A stretch of DNA of 64,000 nucleotides, from contig NZ_CANMEZ010000004.1 of NCBI RefSeq assembly GCF_947496985.1, positions 248,001-312,000 of the forward strand, in the 5' to 3' direction. The notes beneath the pieces are model-generated. The model searched no databases. It saw nothing but the letters and a program-made list of their open reading frames with translations, and was not told where the DNA came from. Positions 46,464 to 55,375 of the stretch are shown in pieces (positions within the stretch are counted from its first letter, which is position 1; each line of letters opens with the position of its first letter). Source of the DNA: an uncultured Kordia sp. (GTDB taxonomy: Bacteria > Bacteroidota > Bacteroidia > Flavobacteriales > Flavobacteriaceae). The position numbers and the translations under genes were made by a program.

Positions 46464-49331
46464 ATGAATATTTTACTTCCAGAAAGTTTCACAACTAAGC
46501 TATCCACTAATCAAAAAATAGATGCTATTGTAAAAAAAGTTTTAGCGAATTATGCTGAAATATTAACTGAGAATCGTTTATATTTTTTCGAAGAATATAC
46601 TGATCATGGTATTCAACATATTCAAAATGTTATTTATGGTGCGGACAATTTAATAACTAAAGAGACGTACAATAATTTTCTTAAAGTAGAGGATATAGCA
46701 TCATTGATTTTATCAATAGTTCTTCATGATATTGGTATGCATATATCTTTAGAAGGTTTTAAATTATTAATAGATGGTGGGCATGATAATATTTTAATTA
46801 CAGATTTTGATAAAAAGACTTGGAGTGAATTATGGGATGAATATTTAGCTGAAGCAAAAAGGTTTAATGGTAAACAACTTAATGCTATTTTTGGCGATGA
46901 TGATACGATTGTTGAAAATCCGTTAATAAAAAAAGTAAGTAAAATTAACGGAGATGATAGAAAGCTAATAGGAGAATTTATAAGAAGACACCATCCAAGA
47001 TTAGCACATGAAATTTCTTTATCAGGTTTTCCTGGCAAATCTATAGGTATTATTCCATTTGCAGAAGATTTAGAAATAGATAAAAGAGATTTAATAGGAT
47101 TAATTGCTAGAAGTCATGGAATGAATTTAAGAAGTTGTGTTAATTATATCGATAAAAAATTCACAAGAACTAAAAGAGTTCCTCTTGGCATACATGCAAA
47201 TTATCTAATGATTTTATTGAGACTATCTGATTACATACAAATTGATATAAGTCGTACTTCAATAATCGTAATGAAAACTAAAAGTTTGGAGAGTCCTATT
47301 TCAAAAATCGAACATCAAGCTCATTTTTCAATCGAACATATTGATGATAAATACCAAGATGATCCTGAAAGGATTTATGTTGTTGCAAAACCTCATGATA
47401 GTCAGATGTATTTGAAACTAAAAAGGTTGTTTAGTAATATTCAAAACGAGTTTGACGTCTCATGGGCTGTTATTGGAGAATTATATGGAACTATGCCTAA
47501 TCAACCTAGTCTTAAATATCGTAGAATTAATTCTAATCTTGAAGACAATCAATATATTGACAAACAAGATTATGTAGGAGATTATTTTACATTTGAAGCG
47601 AATGATGAAATAACAAAACTATTAATAGCCCCATTATATGGTGATGATCCAAAATATGGAGTTAGAGAATTACTCCAGAATTCAATTGATGCTTGTCAAG
47701 AAAGAAACTTGATTGAGAGCCATGATGAAAATTATAATCCACTTATTAGGGTCAATGTGTTTGATGAAAATTCCAATTATTATTTTTTAATAAAAGACAA
47801 TGGAAGAGGAATGAGTGCTAGCGAAATAAAAAGATACTTTTTAAGTGCAGGAGCATCATATCGAAAAAGTTTAGAATGGAAGAAAAAGTTTATTGGTGAT
47901 TCTGGACAATCTAAAGTACAAAGGAATGGACGCTTTGGAATAGGTGTTTTAGCAGCTTTCCTATTAGGTGATTCATTAGAAGTTGTCACAAGAGGAATAA
48001 ATCAAAAGTTAGGATATGAGTTTAAAGCAGATTTAAATACAGATCAAATTAATGTAATAAAAAAAGAGAATATTGAAATAGGTACTTCTATTAAAATCAA
48101 AATAAGTAAGGAACAATTTGAATATTTTAATAATTTGAATAGAAGGTATTCGGATACTAAAATATGGATTGATTGGTATACTCAAAAATATCCAAATATT
48201 ATCTATTCAATAAATGGGATTGAGATAAAAAATAAACTCCCAAATGACCCTCATTATAATAATAAGAATATTCCTAATGACTGGCATTCTGTTGACTCAA
48301 AGGGATTCAATAAGATTATGTGGACTTACAGTAATAATTATTCTAATAACAAATTGGTTTGTAATGGCATAGTTATTCTTAATAATAGTTATTTGGGTAT
48401 AAATATTTGGGATGCTAGTTTAATAAGTAATAAACCTAATATTTCTATTTTCGATAATAATGGATATACTCCAATATCTTTAGATAGAAATAATATAATT
48501 TCAAAACTACCTTTTAGTAAGGATTTATTAATTGACATCTACAAGGATATCATATCTTTTTTCCTATGCTACAATCAAATTAGTTATGTTAATAATAAAA
48601 ATATAGAGATACTTAATCAAGCGCTTCCACATCCTTCTATCAAATATTTTAATTATAGTTATCCTTTAAATCGAATGAATCCTGAATTTGGTAATAAGGC
48701 TTATTTAACAAAAGCTTTAGAAAAAATAAAAGAAATATTAATTAGTAAAAAAGGTTATGTGCTTAATTATAAGTATTTTATCAATAGATTACCAGAATGC
48801 AATCTTATTTATATTAAAACCTCTAATTATAATAATTTAAAAACTTTAGATTTAGATATAGGTAATAATTTCGTTTTAATTTCTGATGATTCTTCTAGTT
48901 CTATTGATTATTATAAAAGTGCGATGATAGAAAGTATAGAATCATATAATGATGAATCTTCACATAGCGATTTTTTCATTAAAAAAAGTAAGTATGCTTT
49001 TTTATTTCAAGATGATAAAAAAAGAATGCCTACATGGTTCAAAAATTATTTAACATTAAAATATGAGTATAATAATTTTTTAGCGTTAGCAATTGGGAAT
49101 CTTAAAAATCCTTCGATAAATAAATCATTTTTGAAAAAAAATCATGACAATTTTGATTTTATTCGAGAAACAGCTTTGAAATGTAATTCAAAAGCTGATG
49201 ATTTATTTGATTTTTTATTAAAAAAGTATCTTGGAGAAGACGTTATAATACCTTTTGATATGAACGAAAGAATTAAAAAATACCCTCTAGCATTTAAAGA
49301 GTTGGAAGGTTATATGAAAAAATATTTATAA
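46464..49331 (+). CDS. HD-domain plus GHKL (Hsp90-like) ATPase protein
   Basis: 955 residues. The N-terminal HD phosphohydrolase-like domain (about 25-300) shows TDHGIQHIQNVI (His), SIVLHDIGMH with H88-D89, and RLSDYIQID (late Asp). A GHKL ATPase domain of the Hsp90/Hsp70-regulatory type follows (about 380-560): N box ELLQNSIDACQE with N406, G1 IKDNGRGMS, and RFGIGVLAAFLLGD. The rest (about 560-955) is a C-terminal helical and beta region without recognised motifs. HD plus Hsp90-like ATPase proteins, including the HD-CE class, recur in bacterial conflict systems, where ATP-driven conformational change may gate the hydrolase. It is the sole large cargo of cassette 2. Very AT-rich. Confidence 0.85.
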   Translation: MNILLPESFTTKLSTNQKIDAIVKKVLANYAEILTENRLYFFEEYTDHGIQHIQNVIYGADNLITKETYNNFLKVEDIASLILSIVLHDIGMHISLEGFKLLIDGGHDNILITDFDKKTWSELWDEYLAEAKRFNGKQLNAIFGDDDTIVENPLIKKVSKINGDDRKLIGEFIRRHHPRLAHEISLSGFPGKSIGIIPFAEDLEIDKRDLIGLIARSHGMNLRSCVNYIDKKFTRTKRVPLGIHANYLMILLRLSDYIQIDISRTSIIVMKTKSLESPISKIEHQAHFSIEHIDDKYQDDPERIYVVAKPHDSQMYLKLKRLFSNIQNEFDVSWAVIGELYGTMPNQPSLKYRRINSNLEDNQYIDKQDYVGDYFTFEANDEITKLLIAPLYGDDPKYGVRELLQNSIDACQERNLIESHDENYNPLIRVNVFDENSNYYFLIKDNGRGMSASEIKRYFLSAGASYRKSLEWKKKFIGDSGQSKVQRNGRFGIGVLAAFLLGDSLEVVTRGINQKLGYEFKADLNTDQINVIKKENIEIGTSIKIKISKEQFEYFNNLNRRYSDTKIWIDWYTQKYPNIIYSINGIEIKNKLPNDPHYNNKNIPNDWHSVDSKGFNKIMWTYSNNYSNNKLVCNGIVILNNSYLGINIWDASLISNKPNISIFDNNGYTPISLDRNNIISKLPFSKDLLIDIYKDIISFFLCYNQISYVNNKNIEILNQALPHPSIKYFNYSYPLNRMNPEFGNKAYLTKALEKIKEILISKKGYVLNYKYFINRLPECNLIYIKTSNYNNLKTLDLDIGNNFVLISDDSSSSIDYYKSAMIESIESYNDESSHSDFFIKKSKYAFLFQDDKKRMPTWFKNYLTLKYEYNNFLALAIGNLKNPSINKSFLKKNHDNFDFIRETALKCNSKADDLFDFLLKKYLGEDVIIPFDMNERIKKYPLAFKELEGYMKKYL

Positions 49332-49348
49332 TCATAAAATCAATTATT

Positions 49349-49546
49349 TCATTCAAACTTCCCAGTTCCATAATTTACACGTTTCTTAAAATCTATAATT
49401 TCATCTTTTAACTTTCTATTAGCGCTTTCAATAAGCTCATTTTGAAGCTTCATAATCTTTAATAAATCATGAATTGCATTTAGATTATCTAGTTGCGTAT
49501 ATACGATTTTCTCTAAGTCAGCTTTTGTATATTTTGGAAATGGCAT
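49349..49546 (-). CDS. Small coiled-coil protein, scaffold copy 2
   Basis: 65 residues, nearly identical to the protein at 43935-44135 apart from the first residues and four substitutions (R/K, R/Q, N/S, N/T). It lies 17 nt after the HD-ATPase gene, on the opposite strand, in the same relative position as copy 1, and is divergent from the second 73-residue HTH gene. The conserved DNA across the gene shows that this piece is part of a duplicated scaffold. Confidence 0.8.
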   Translation of the reverse strand: MPFPKYTKADLEKIVYTQLDNLNAIHDLLKIMKLQNELIESANRKLKDEIIDFKKRVNYGTGKFE

Positions 49547-49567
49547 TGTTCTTGTTTTAGGGTTAAA

Positions 49568-49639
49568 TATTCCGATTATCAGAACAAATATACATAATTA
49601 CGGATAAAATAAAAATTAATAGTTCATAAAATCGGAATA
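49568..49639. promoter_or_regulatory. Inverted repeat between coiled-coil and HTH genes (copy 2)
   Basis: TATTCCGATT (49568-49577) and AATCGGAATA (49630-49639) form a perfect 10-bp inverted repeat, 52 nt apart. The arm sequence is different from the corresponding repeat of cassette 1 (GTATAGAATT), as expected if the two HTH proteins recognise different sites. Confidence 0.5.
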
Positions 49640-49683
49640 ATTTATCTTATTATGTAAATTTATGTTCTTAAAATCAGACAATA

Positions 49684-49905
49684 ATGACCGAATTAGGTTT
49701 GTTCTTATCAAGGAAATCAGTGAATCGTTCCGATGTTTCTAGAAAAACAGGAATTAGTAAAACTAGACTTAGTGAGTTGGCTAACAACAAAAAAACTAAG
49801 TTAAGAGCAGATGAATTGTATCTAATTGCTTTAGCTATTGACGTTGATCCTTGTGATATCTTCAAAGAAATCTGTGCAGACCTTAAATTAAAAGACGAAA
49901 ATTAA
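49684..49905 (+). CDS. 73-residue XRE-type HTH regulator, scaffold copy 2
   Basis: A paralogue of the protein at 44274 with the same length. The HTH runs VSRKTGISKTRLSELANNKKTKLRADELY. The C-terminal segment from residue 43 to 70 is identical to copy 1, but the N-terminal half, which contacts DNA, differs at about 17 positions. The gene is divergent from the coiled-coil gene and lies behind a different inverted repeat. It is probably the regulator of the HD-ATPase cassette or of its own promoter. Confidence 0.87.
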   Translation: MTELGLFLSRKSVNRSDVSRKTGISKTRLSELANNKKTKLRADELYLIALAIDVDPCDIFKEICADLKLKDEN

Positions 49906-49940
49906 TTCTTAAACGCAAGCCACAAACGACCTCAGAAAAC

Positions 49941-49964
49941 TTTGGTCAAAACAATAGGCGAGTG
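49941..49964 (+). repeat. Short block C, copy 2
   Basis: Matches 45236-45261. In this cassette it follows the HTH gene by only 35 nt, without the extra genes seen in cassette 1. Nothing else is evident between 49965 and 50142. Confidence 0.55.
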
Positions 49965-50142
49965 AGCGTCTATATTTTAGAGATGAAGCAGTTTTTTCGT
50001 TGAGGATTCTATATTTTAATTGAAATCCAAAATAAGCTAAAGAACTCTTAAACGCTTCTAGAATATAGCGAACGAGCCGTAATTGTTTCCAAAGTTTTAT
50101 GAAGTCTTGATTTTTGTTTCTTTTTATCAAGAAAAAGACAAA

Positions 50143-50650
50143 ATAAAAAACTACAATAATTTCTCATTAAAACTCAAAAGCTATTTAACATAACGAAAAG
50201 CCAAAAAAGGTTTTTATGAAAATTAATAGTTAGCATAGTTATAGAAAATTCTTTGCAGAAAATTTTTATAATTATGCGACAGGCTAACGAGAAGGTCATA
50301 AAACTTTTTCTAACGAAAAGATTCTTATATAGCACAATGATTCAATAGAATTTCTAAAGTAGGCTTTTGTGCGGCTGGAAAGCGTTGGAAAATTGCGTAT
50401 AAAATAAATTGTAATAACAATTTGATTTTATGAAAGCAATCGAGCATTTGAGCGCGGCAATTTTGCATAACGACAAATTATGGGACAAAGAATAATGTAG
50501 CGAAGCGTTCCGATTAAAAAATTGTTCATGACCCAAGCACAATGATTCTAGTAGCAACTACAATGGTTCTGGGATATTTAGCATAATATCATTATGGTTT
50601 ACAAATACGGGAATTGTGCTACTTTCCTATATATAGTATTTGTACTATAA
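50143..50650 (+). repeat. Non-coding block B, copy 2 (right edge of cassette 2)
   Basis: The counterpart of 45661-46233. It keeps the order of similar stretches but lacks about 80 nt in the middle. After its end no block A follows; the sequence runs into an AT-rich intergenic region up to the Bcr/CflA gene. The stretch 49906-50960 has no gene I can support. Confidence 0.8.
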
Positions 50651-50948
50651 TTTATATTATGTTAAATAGAATGTTTTAATATTACATTGAACTCTTAAAA
50701 TTCTGTATATTTCACTATTCCTCTATTTGTGATAAATTTTGCTTAAAATTATCTAAGGAGTAAAATTTTTTCCACAACGATTTATATATAAAACATAACG
50801 AAGTTATTTGTACTTATGTTGGTTGTTTTTATCATTTTTTAATAATCTATACATTCGTTTTTTCGGACTAAATCCGTAATGAAATCTACATACCATTCTT
50901 GTGTACGTTCTATTTCGTTTTTTTAATATCTAAAAACTTTTTTAACCG
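50651..50948. other. Gene-free AT-rich stretch
   Basis: No coding frame. It holds two short hairpin-like repeats: ATAAC/GTTAT around 50798-50810, and CGGA/TCCG at about 50864-50876. It may be a remnant of further cassette DNA, or the upstream region of the efflux gene. Confidence 0.35.
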
Positions 50949-50956
50949 TACTTTTG
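50949..50956 (+). promoter_or_regulatory. -7 promoter box of the Bcr/CflA gene
   Basis: TACTTTTG, an exact TAnnTTTG match, ends 4 nt before the ATG. As with marR, the transcript should be leaderless or nearly so. Confidence 0.5.
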
Positions 50957-50960
50957 CGCA

Positions 50961-52175
50961 ATGCAAAGAAAAGACCAATCTCAAACGGAATTCATTCTAT
51001 TAATGGCTTCACTAATGTCAATAGTTGCCTTGTCTATTGATGCAATTTTGCCAGCTTTAGAAACAATTGGAATTTCCATTGGAACTGCTGAAAAAGCAGA
51101 TAACCGTTTGTTAATCACAACTATTTTCCTTGGATTAGGATTTGGTCAATTAATATTTGGACCAATTTCCGACAGTATTGGACGTAAACCTGTAATTTAT
51201 TTAGGGTTTATACTATTTGTATTAGCTAGTATTTTGTGTGTATATGCTACAAATGTTGAAATGATGGTTGCTGGACGTTTACTTCAAGGAATAGGACTTG
51301 CCGCACCAAGAACTATCAGTATTGCAATGGTTCGTGATAGCTTTAGTGGAGATTATATGGCAAAAATTATGTCATTTATCGTCGCAATTTTCATTTTAGT
51401 ACCTGTCATTGCACCTGCTTTAGGAAAGCTAATGCTTGATTCGTTTGGGTGGCGCTCTATCTTTAATAGTCAATTAATTTTTGGAGCAATTATTATATGT
51501 TGGCTCTGGAAGCGACAACCAGAAACACTTGATCCAAACAATAAGGTGAAGCTATCTATATCATTATTTATAAGTGGTTTTCAAGATTTTATAAAATTTA
51601 AACAATCAGTTGCATTTACATTGATATCTGGATTAATTACAGGTTCATTTATGGTGTATATAAGTGTTGCAGATCAAATATTTCAAGTACAATATAATAT
51701 GGTTGATGAGTTTCCTTATTTATTTGCAGCATTGGCAATTGCTGTTGGTTTTGCAACATTCTTAAATGGAACTTTTGTTTTAAAATACGGAATGTATATA
51801 CTTGTACGCACATTCATGATTTCGTTTACATTGATAGCATTGGTGTATCTTATGCTATTTCTAGGCGATCCAAATCCTAATGTATATGTATTATTAACAT
51901 TTTTTGGATTACAGTTTTTTTCTATTGGTTTCCTTTTCGGGAATTTACGCTCGTTAGCCATGCAACCTGTCGGACACATTGCAGGAATTGGCGCAGCAAT
52001 TAATGGTTTTGTATCTACAATTATGGCTGTACCTATTGCAACGTATATTGGTGGTTTTGTAAAAGATACCGCTTCTCCTCTATTCATTGGTTTTTTAATT
52101 TGCGGAATCTGTTCATTATTTATATTATTTATTTTGAAAAAAATCACAAAAACAGCTTCATTGCCAACTACATAG
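50961..52175 (+). CDS. Bcr/CflA-type MFS drug efflux transporter
   Basis: 404 residues with 12 membrane helices and the MFS signatures of the drug:H+ antiporter-1 group. The A-motif-like loop is GPISDSIGRKPVIYLG between helices 2 and 3, and the Bcr/CflA signature GIGLAAPRTISIAMVRDSF lies near helix 4. It is a proton antiporter at the inner membrane that exports drugs or metabolites such as sulfonamides, bicyclomycin or cysteine in characterised relatives; the substrate here is unknown. It is probably monocistronic; the next gene starts after 55 nt but encodes an unrelated exported enzyme. Confidence 0.9.
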   Translation: MQRKDQSQTEFILLMASLMSIVALSIDAILPALETIGISIGTAEKADNRLLITTIFLGLGFGQLIFGPISDSIGRKPVIYLGFILFVLASILCVYATNVEMMVAGRLLQGIGLAAPRTISIAMVRDSFSGDYMAKIMSFIVAIFILVPVIAPALGKLMLDSFGWRSIFNSQLIFGAIIICWLWKRQPETLDPNNKVKLSISLFISGFQDFIKFKQSVAFTLISGLITGSFMVYISVADQIFQVQYNMVDEFPYLFAALAIAVGFATFLNGTFVLKYGMYILVRTFMISFTLIALVYLMLFLGDPNPNVYVLLTFFGLQFFSIGFLFGNLRSLAMQPVGHIAGIGAAINGFVSTIMAVPIATYIGGFVKDTASPLFIGFLICGICSLFILFILKKITKTASLPTT

Positions 52176-52230
52176 TTTGTAAAAACACAATCTTTTAATT
52201 AAGTTTACGCAATAACCTCGATCAACCAAA

Positions 52231-54414
52231 ATGAAAAAGATAATTGTAACGACTTTTTTAAGTCTATTCCTTGCCGTACCATTACTTCAAGCACAACATT
52301 CTGTAGCTCGTGATTGGAATGAAGAATTATTAAATGCCATTCGTGGCGATTTTGCACGTCCAACAGTACATGCCCGAAACCTATTTCACAGTTCCATCGC
52401 CATGTATGATGCGTGGGCAATCTTTGATGCAAGTGCAGAAACCGTATTTTTAGGAAAAACATATGGTACTTACACAAGTACTTTTAACGGAATTACAACA
52501 CCTACAGATGTTGAAGCTGCACGACATGAAGTCATTAGTTATGCTATGTATCGCTTGCTAACACATCGTTTTGCAAATTCTCCAGGAGCAACCACTTCCC
52601 TAGCGAATTTTCAAACACTTTTTGAATCGTATAATTATGATGTCAATTTTACATCCACAGATTATAGTTCAGGTTCGTATGCAGCTTTGGGAAATCACTT
52701 AGCAGCTGAAATTATCGCTTTCGGTACGCAAGATGGATCTAATGAACAGAATGATTATGCTAATGAACATTATCAACCTGAAAATAGTCCTTTAATTTTA
52801 GAGATTTACGAAGAAACAAACGATATCGATCCAAATAAATGGCAACCGTTGGCTTTTGATGTGTTTATAGATCAAAGTGGAAATCCATTTCCGTTAAATA
52901 CACCAGCTTTTCTAAGCCCAGAATGGGGAGAAGTATATCCTTTTGCTTTAAAATATGATGATTTACAAATTATAAATGAAGGATTTGATTGTTATGTGTA
53001 TAATGATCCAGGTCCGCCAGAATATATTCAAGATTCAAATAATAATGATGGAATTGACGATCCATATAAGTGGCATTTTGCGCTGGTTTCATTGTGGTCT
53101 TCACATTTAGATCCTGCTGATAATACAATGATTGACATTTCACCAGGCGCGATTGGAAATTTACCAACAACGGCATTTCCTGAAACATTTGAAGAATACA
53201 AAGCATTTTATGATATCATGCAAGGTGGAGATCCAAGTACAGGACATAATTTGAATCCTGTGACGAATATGCCTTATGAACAGCAAATGGTTAAAAGAGC
53301 CGATTATGCACGTGTGTTAGCTGAGTTTTGGGCAGATGGACCTGATTCTGAAACACCTCCAGGACACTGGTTTACAATTATGAATTACGTAAGTGACCAT
53401 CCATTAACAGAAAAACGTTTTAATGGTACAGGATCAGTTTTAAGCGATTTAGAATGGGACGTAAAGTCGTATTTAGCGCTCGGTGGCGCGATGCATGATG
53501 CTGCAGTGAACACATGGGGAATTAAAGGATATTATGATTATGTGCGTCCAATTTCTGCTATTCGTTATATGGCTGGAAAAGGACAAAGTACAGACAATTC
53601 ACTTTCAAATTATGATCCACATGGTTTGCCATTAATTCCAGGATATATTGAAGTTGTAGAAATTGGAGATGCATTGGCAGGCACAAATGATGAAAATGTT
53701 GGCAAGGTTAAAGTATATGCATGGAAAGGACCTGATTATATAAATGATCCAACACAAGATATTGCTGGTGTTGATTGGATTTTGGCAGAACGTTGGTGGC
53801 CATATCAACGAGGAACATTTGTAACACCTCCATTTGCTGGATACCTTTCAGGACATTCTACATTTTCAAGAGCAGCAGCAGAAGTTTTAACTTTAATTAC
53901 AGGTGATGCATTTTTTCCTGGAGGAATGGGAACGTTTGAAATTCCACAAGATAACTTTCTCGTTTTCGAAAAAGGTCCTAGTGAAGCATTTACATTGCAA
54001 TGGGCAACATATCGTGATGCTTCTGACCAAACAAGTTTGTCAAGAATTTGGGGAGGAATTCATCCGCCAATTGATGATATAAGGGGAAGAATCATTGGTG
54101 CTGAAATTGGTGTAAAAGTATTCAACAAAGCAAATGATTATTATAATGGAATTTTAAGCAATGAGGAGTTTGAAACAACAACTACAAAAGTATATCCAGT
54201 TCCGTTTATGGATCAATTAACAATTCAAACAGAAAACGAACCAATTTCAAAAGTTGATTTATATAGTATTGAAGGACGTTTGTTGTTTACAGAAGTTATG
54301 AATTCAACACAAAAAACTATTAATTTACCAAACCTAAAAACAGGAATTTATTTCATAAAAGCTTATAATGCTGTTGGTAAAATTGTACTTCAAGAAAAAG
54401 TGATTAAACAATAG
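52231..54414 (+). CDS. T9SS-exported vanadium haloperoxidase/PAP2-superfamily enzyme
   Basis: 727 residues. A signal peptide ends in PLLQAQHS. The catalytic part is of the vanadium-dependent haloperoxidase/acid phosphatase (PAP2) type: YYDYVRPISAIRYM (Arg), YLSGHSTFSRAAAEVL with the acid-base H542, and SRIWGGIHPPIDD with vanadate or phosphate ligand H611. The last 80 residues (VYPVPFMDQLTIQTE to KVIKQ) form a type A C-terminal sorting domain, so the protein crosses the outer membrane by the type IX system. It may oxidise halides with H2O2 or hydrolyse phosphates; the long N-terminal region is more like haloperoxidases. A strong terminator follows. Confidence 0.9.
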   Translation: MKKIIVTTFLSLFLAVPLLQAQHSVARDWNEELLNAIRGDFARPTVHARNLFHSSIAMYDAWAIFDASAETVFLGKTYGTYTSTFNGITTPTDVEAARHEVISYAMYRLLTHRFANSPGATTSLANFQTLFESYNYDVNFTSTDYSSGSYAALGNHLAAEIIAFGTQDGSNEQNDYANEHYQPENSPLILEIYEETNDIDPNKWQPLAFDVFIDQSGNPFPLNTPAFLSPEWGEVYPFALKYDDLQIINEGFDCYVYNDPGPPEYIQDSNNNDGIDDPYKWHFALVSLWSSHLDPADNTMIDISPGAIGNLPTTAFPETFEEYKAFYDIMQGGDPSTGHNLNPVTNMPYEQQMVKRADYARVLAEFWADGPDSETPPGHWFTIMNYVSDHPLTEKRFNGTGSVLSDLEWDVKSYLALGGAMHDAAVNTWGIKGYYDYVRPISAIRYMAGKGQSTDNSLSNYDPHGLPLIPGYIEVVEIGDALAGTNDENVGKVKVYAWKGPDYINDPTQDIAGVDWILAERWWPYQRGTFVTPPFAGYLSGHSTFSRAAAEVLTLITGDAFFPGGMGTFEIPQDNFLVFEKGPSEAFTLQWATYRDASDQTSLSRIWGGIHPPIDDIRGRIIGAEIGVKVFNKANDYYNGILSNEEFETTTTKVYPVPFMDQLTIQTENEPISKVDLYSIEGRLLFTEVMNSTQKTINLPNLKTGIYFIKAYNAVGKIVLQEKVIKQ

Positions 54415-54442
54415 AAATATATCATTATAATACTATATACTT

Positions 54443-54481
54443 GGCTCTTTCGGTTTATACATACTGAAAGAGCCATTTTTT
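54443..54481. terminator. Bidirectional terminator
   Basis: A 12-bp stem (54443-54454 with 54463-54474, one G-U pair) with an 8-nt loop, followed by ATTTTTT. It separates the haloperoxidase-type gene (+) from the barrel protein gene (-), whose stop lies 6 nt away. Confidence 0.88.
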
Positions 54482-54486
54482 AAGCC

Positions 54487-55047
54487 TTAAAAGAAGAAAT
54501 ACCCAACAGAAATCTGTGCTACTCCATTTCTTATTTTATTAGAAGAACCGCTTACATCATTAATATTTGAGAGTCCTAAATTGTATCGAACACCAAAGTT
54601 AAGTCCGTTGTTTAATTCATATCCTACTCCAACATTTACACCAAAATCTAAGGTTTTAAAATTATCGGTTACGCTTCTACCGTCATCTTTTGCTGAAAGT
54701 AAAAAACCAATTTGCGGACCAGCTTCAACGCTTAATTTTTTTGATAGATAATACTTTCCCATTAATGGAATATTAAAGTAATTTAATGCAACTACGTCAT
54801 CACTAACGCTATAACCTTGAACAGAATACATTAATTCAGGCTGAAAAGAGAATTTTTCACTTAATGATATTTCTCCAACAATACCAAAATTAATAATACT
54901 GGTGATAGGATCAATATTACCTGTATTGTCTCCATAAATGTTCGCAAAATTCAGTCCTACTTTCGCTCCAAGTTTAATGTCATTTTGCGCATTCACATTT
55001 GCAAATCCAAAAATTGTAATTGCAGTAATAAGTAATAGTTTTTTCAT
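54487..55047 (-). CDS. Outer-membrane beta-barrel (porin-like) protein
   Basis: 186 residues. A signal peptide (MKKLLLITAITIFGFANVNAQ) is followed by eight or so alternating amphipathic strands (KLGAKVGLNFANIYG, FSFQPELMYSVQGYSV, YNFGVRYNLGLSN) and ends in an aromatic residue (GVAQISVGYFFF), typical for outer-membrane barrels of the OMP_b-brl_2/PorT-like class. It is probably a small 8-stranded barrel of structural or adhesive role. Convergent with the haloperoxidase-type gene. The promoter region is the 328-nt stretch 55048-55375, in which no minus-strand -7 box stands out. Confidence 0.9.
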   Translation of the reverse strand: MKKLLLITAITIFGFANVNAQNDIKLGAKVGLNFANIYGDNTGNIDPITSIINFGIVGEISLSEKFSFQPELMYSVQGYSVSDDVVALNYFNIPLMGKYYLSKKLSVEAGPQIGFLLSAKDDGRSVTDNFKTLDFGVNVGVGYELNNGLNFGVRYNLGLSNINDVSGSSNKIRNGVAQISVGYFFF

Positions 55048-55319
55048 TGTTTAAAGTTTAATTTGTTTTAAACAAAAGAAATAGTTTTTACATATTTCAC
55101 CTTCTTTATTATCATCGATTTAACGTTTTTAACCAACTTTAACAACACTATTAAAATTTTAAGATTTTAGTAAGATTTATGCTTTTCTAATATACAAGTA
55201 ATAAATTATCTTGCTACAGCTACACAATTATATAGTTTTGCAGAACTTAAAATAAAGTTCTTAAGTTGCTTTTATAAAATAGAAAAGAAACTTCTTCCTT
55301 TTATTTCATTTGCAGGTAG

Positions 55320-55327
55320 TATATTTG
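55320..55327 (+). promoter_or_regulatory. -7 promoter box before the small helicase gene
   Basis: TATATTTG, exact consensus, 48 nt before the ATG at 55376. It lies in the 328-nt divergent gap 55048-55375, where no other feature is clear. Confidence 0.5.
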
Positions 55328-55375
55328 CCTTAATTATTATAATTACTGTATCAAAAATAGTTAGCTCATTTTCCT

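Noticed and set aside
49909-50130. 73-residue minus-strand frame between HTH copy 2 and block B2
   Set aside because: No homologue in cassette 1, no motif, and it overlaps block C; it is probably chance.
50354-50557. 67-residue minus-strand frame inside block B2
   Set aside because: The matching stretch of block B1 contains indels that do not keep the frame, so it is not a conserved gene.
41422-50650. Possible insertion sequence or CRISPR array in the repeated region
   Set aside because: No transposase or integrase frame, no terminal inverted repeats at block edges, and no regular short spacers. The repeats are long, non-coding and only two copies each.
41422-50650. Integron attC array as explanation for the blocks
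   Set aside because: CGTTATG/CATAACG cores are present, but they do not fit the GTTRRRY/RYYYAAC core sites and no integrase is in the window. It stays an open alternative only.
51716-52147. 143-residue minus-strand frame inside the Bcr/CflA gene
   Set aside because: Antisense shadow of a clear transporter gene; its composition reflects the complementary membrane-helix codons.
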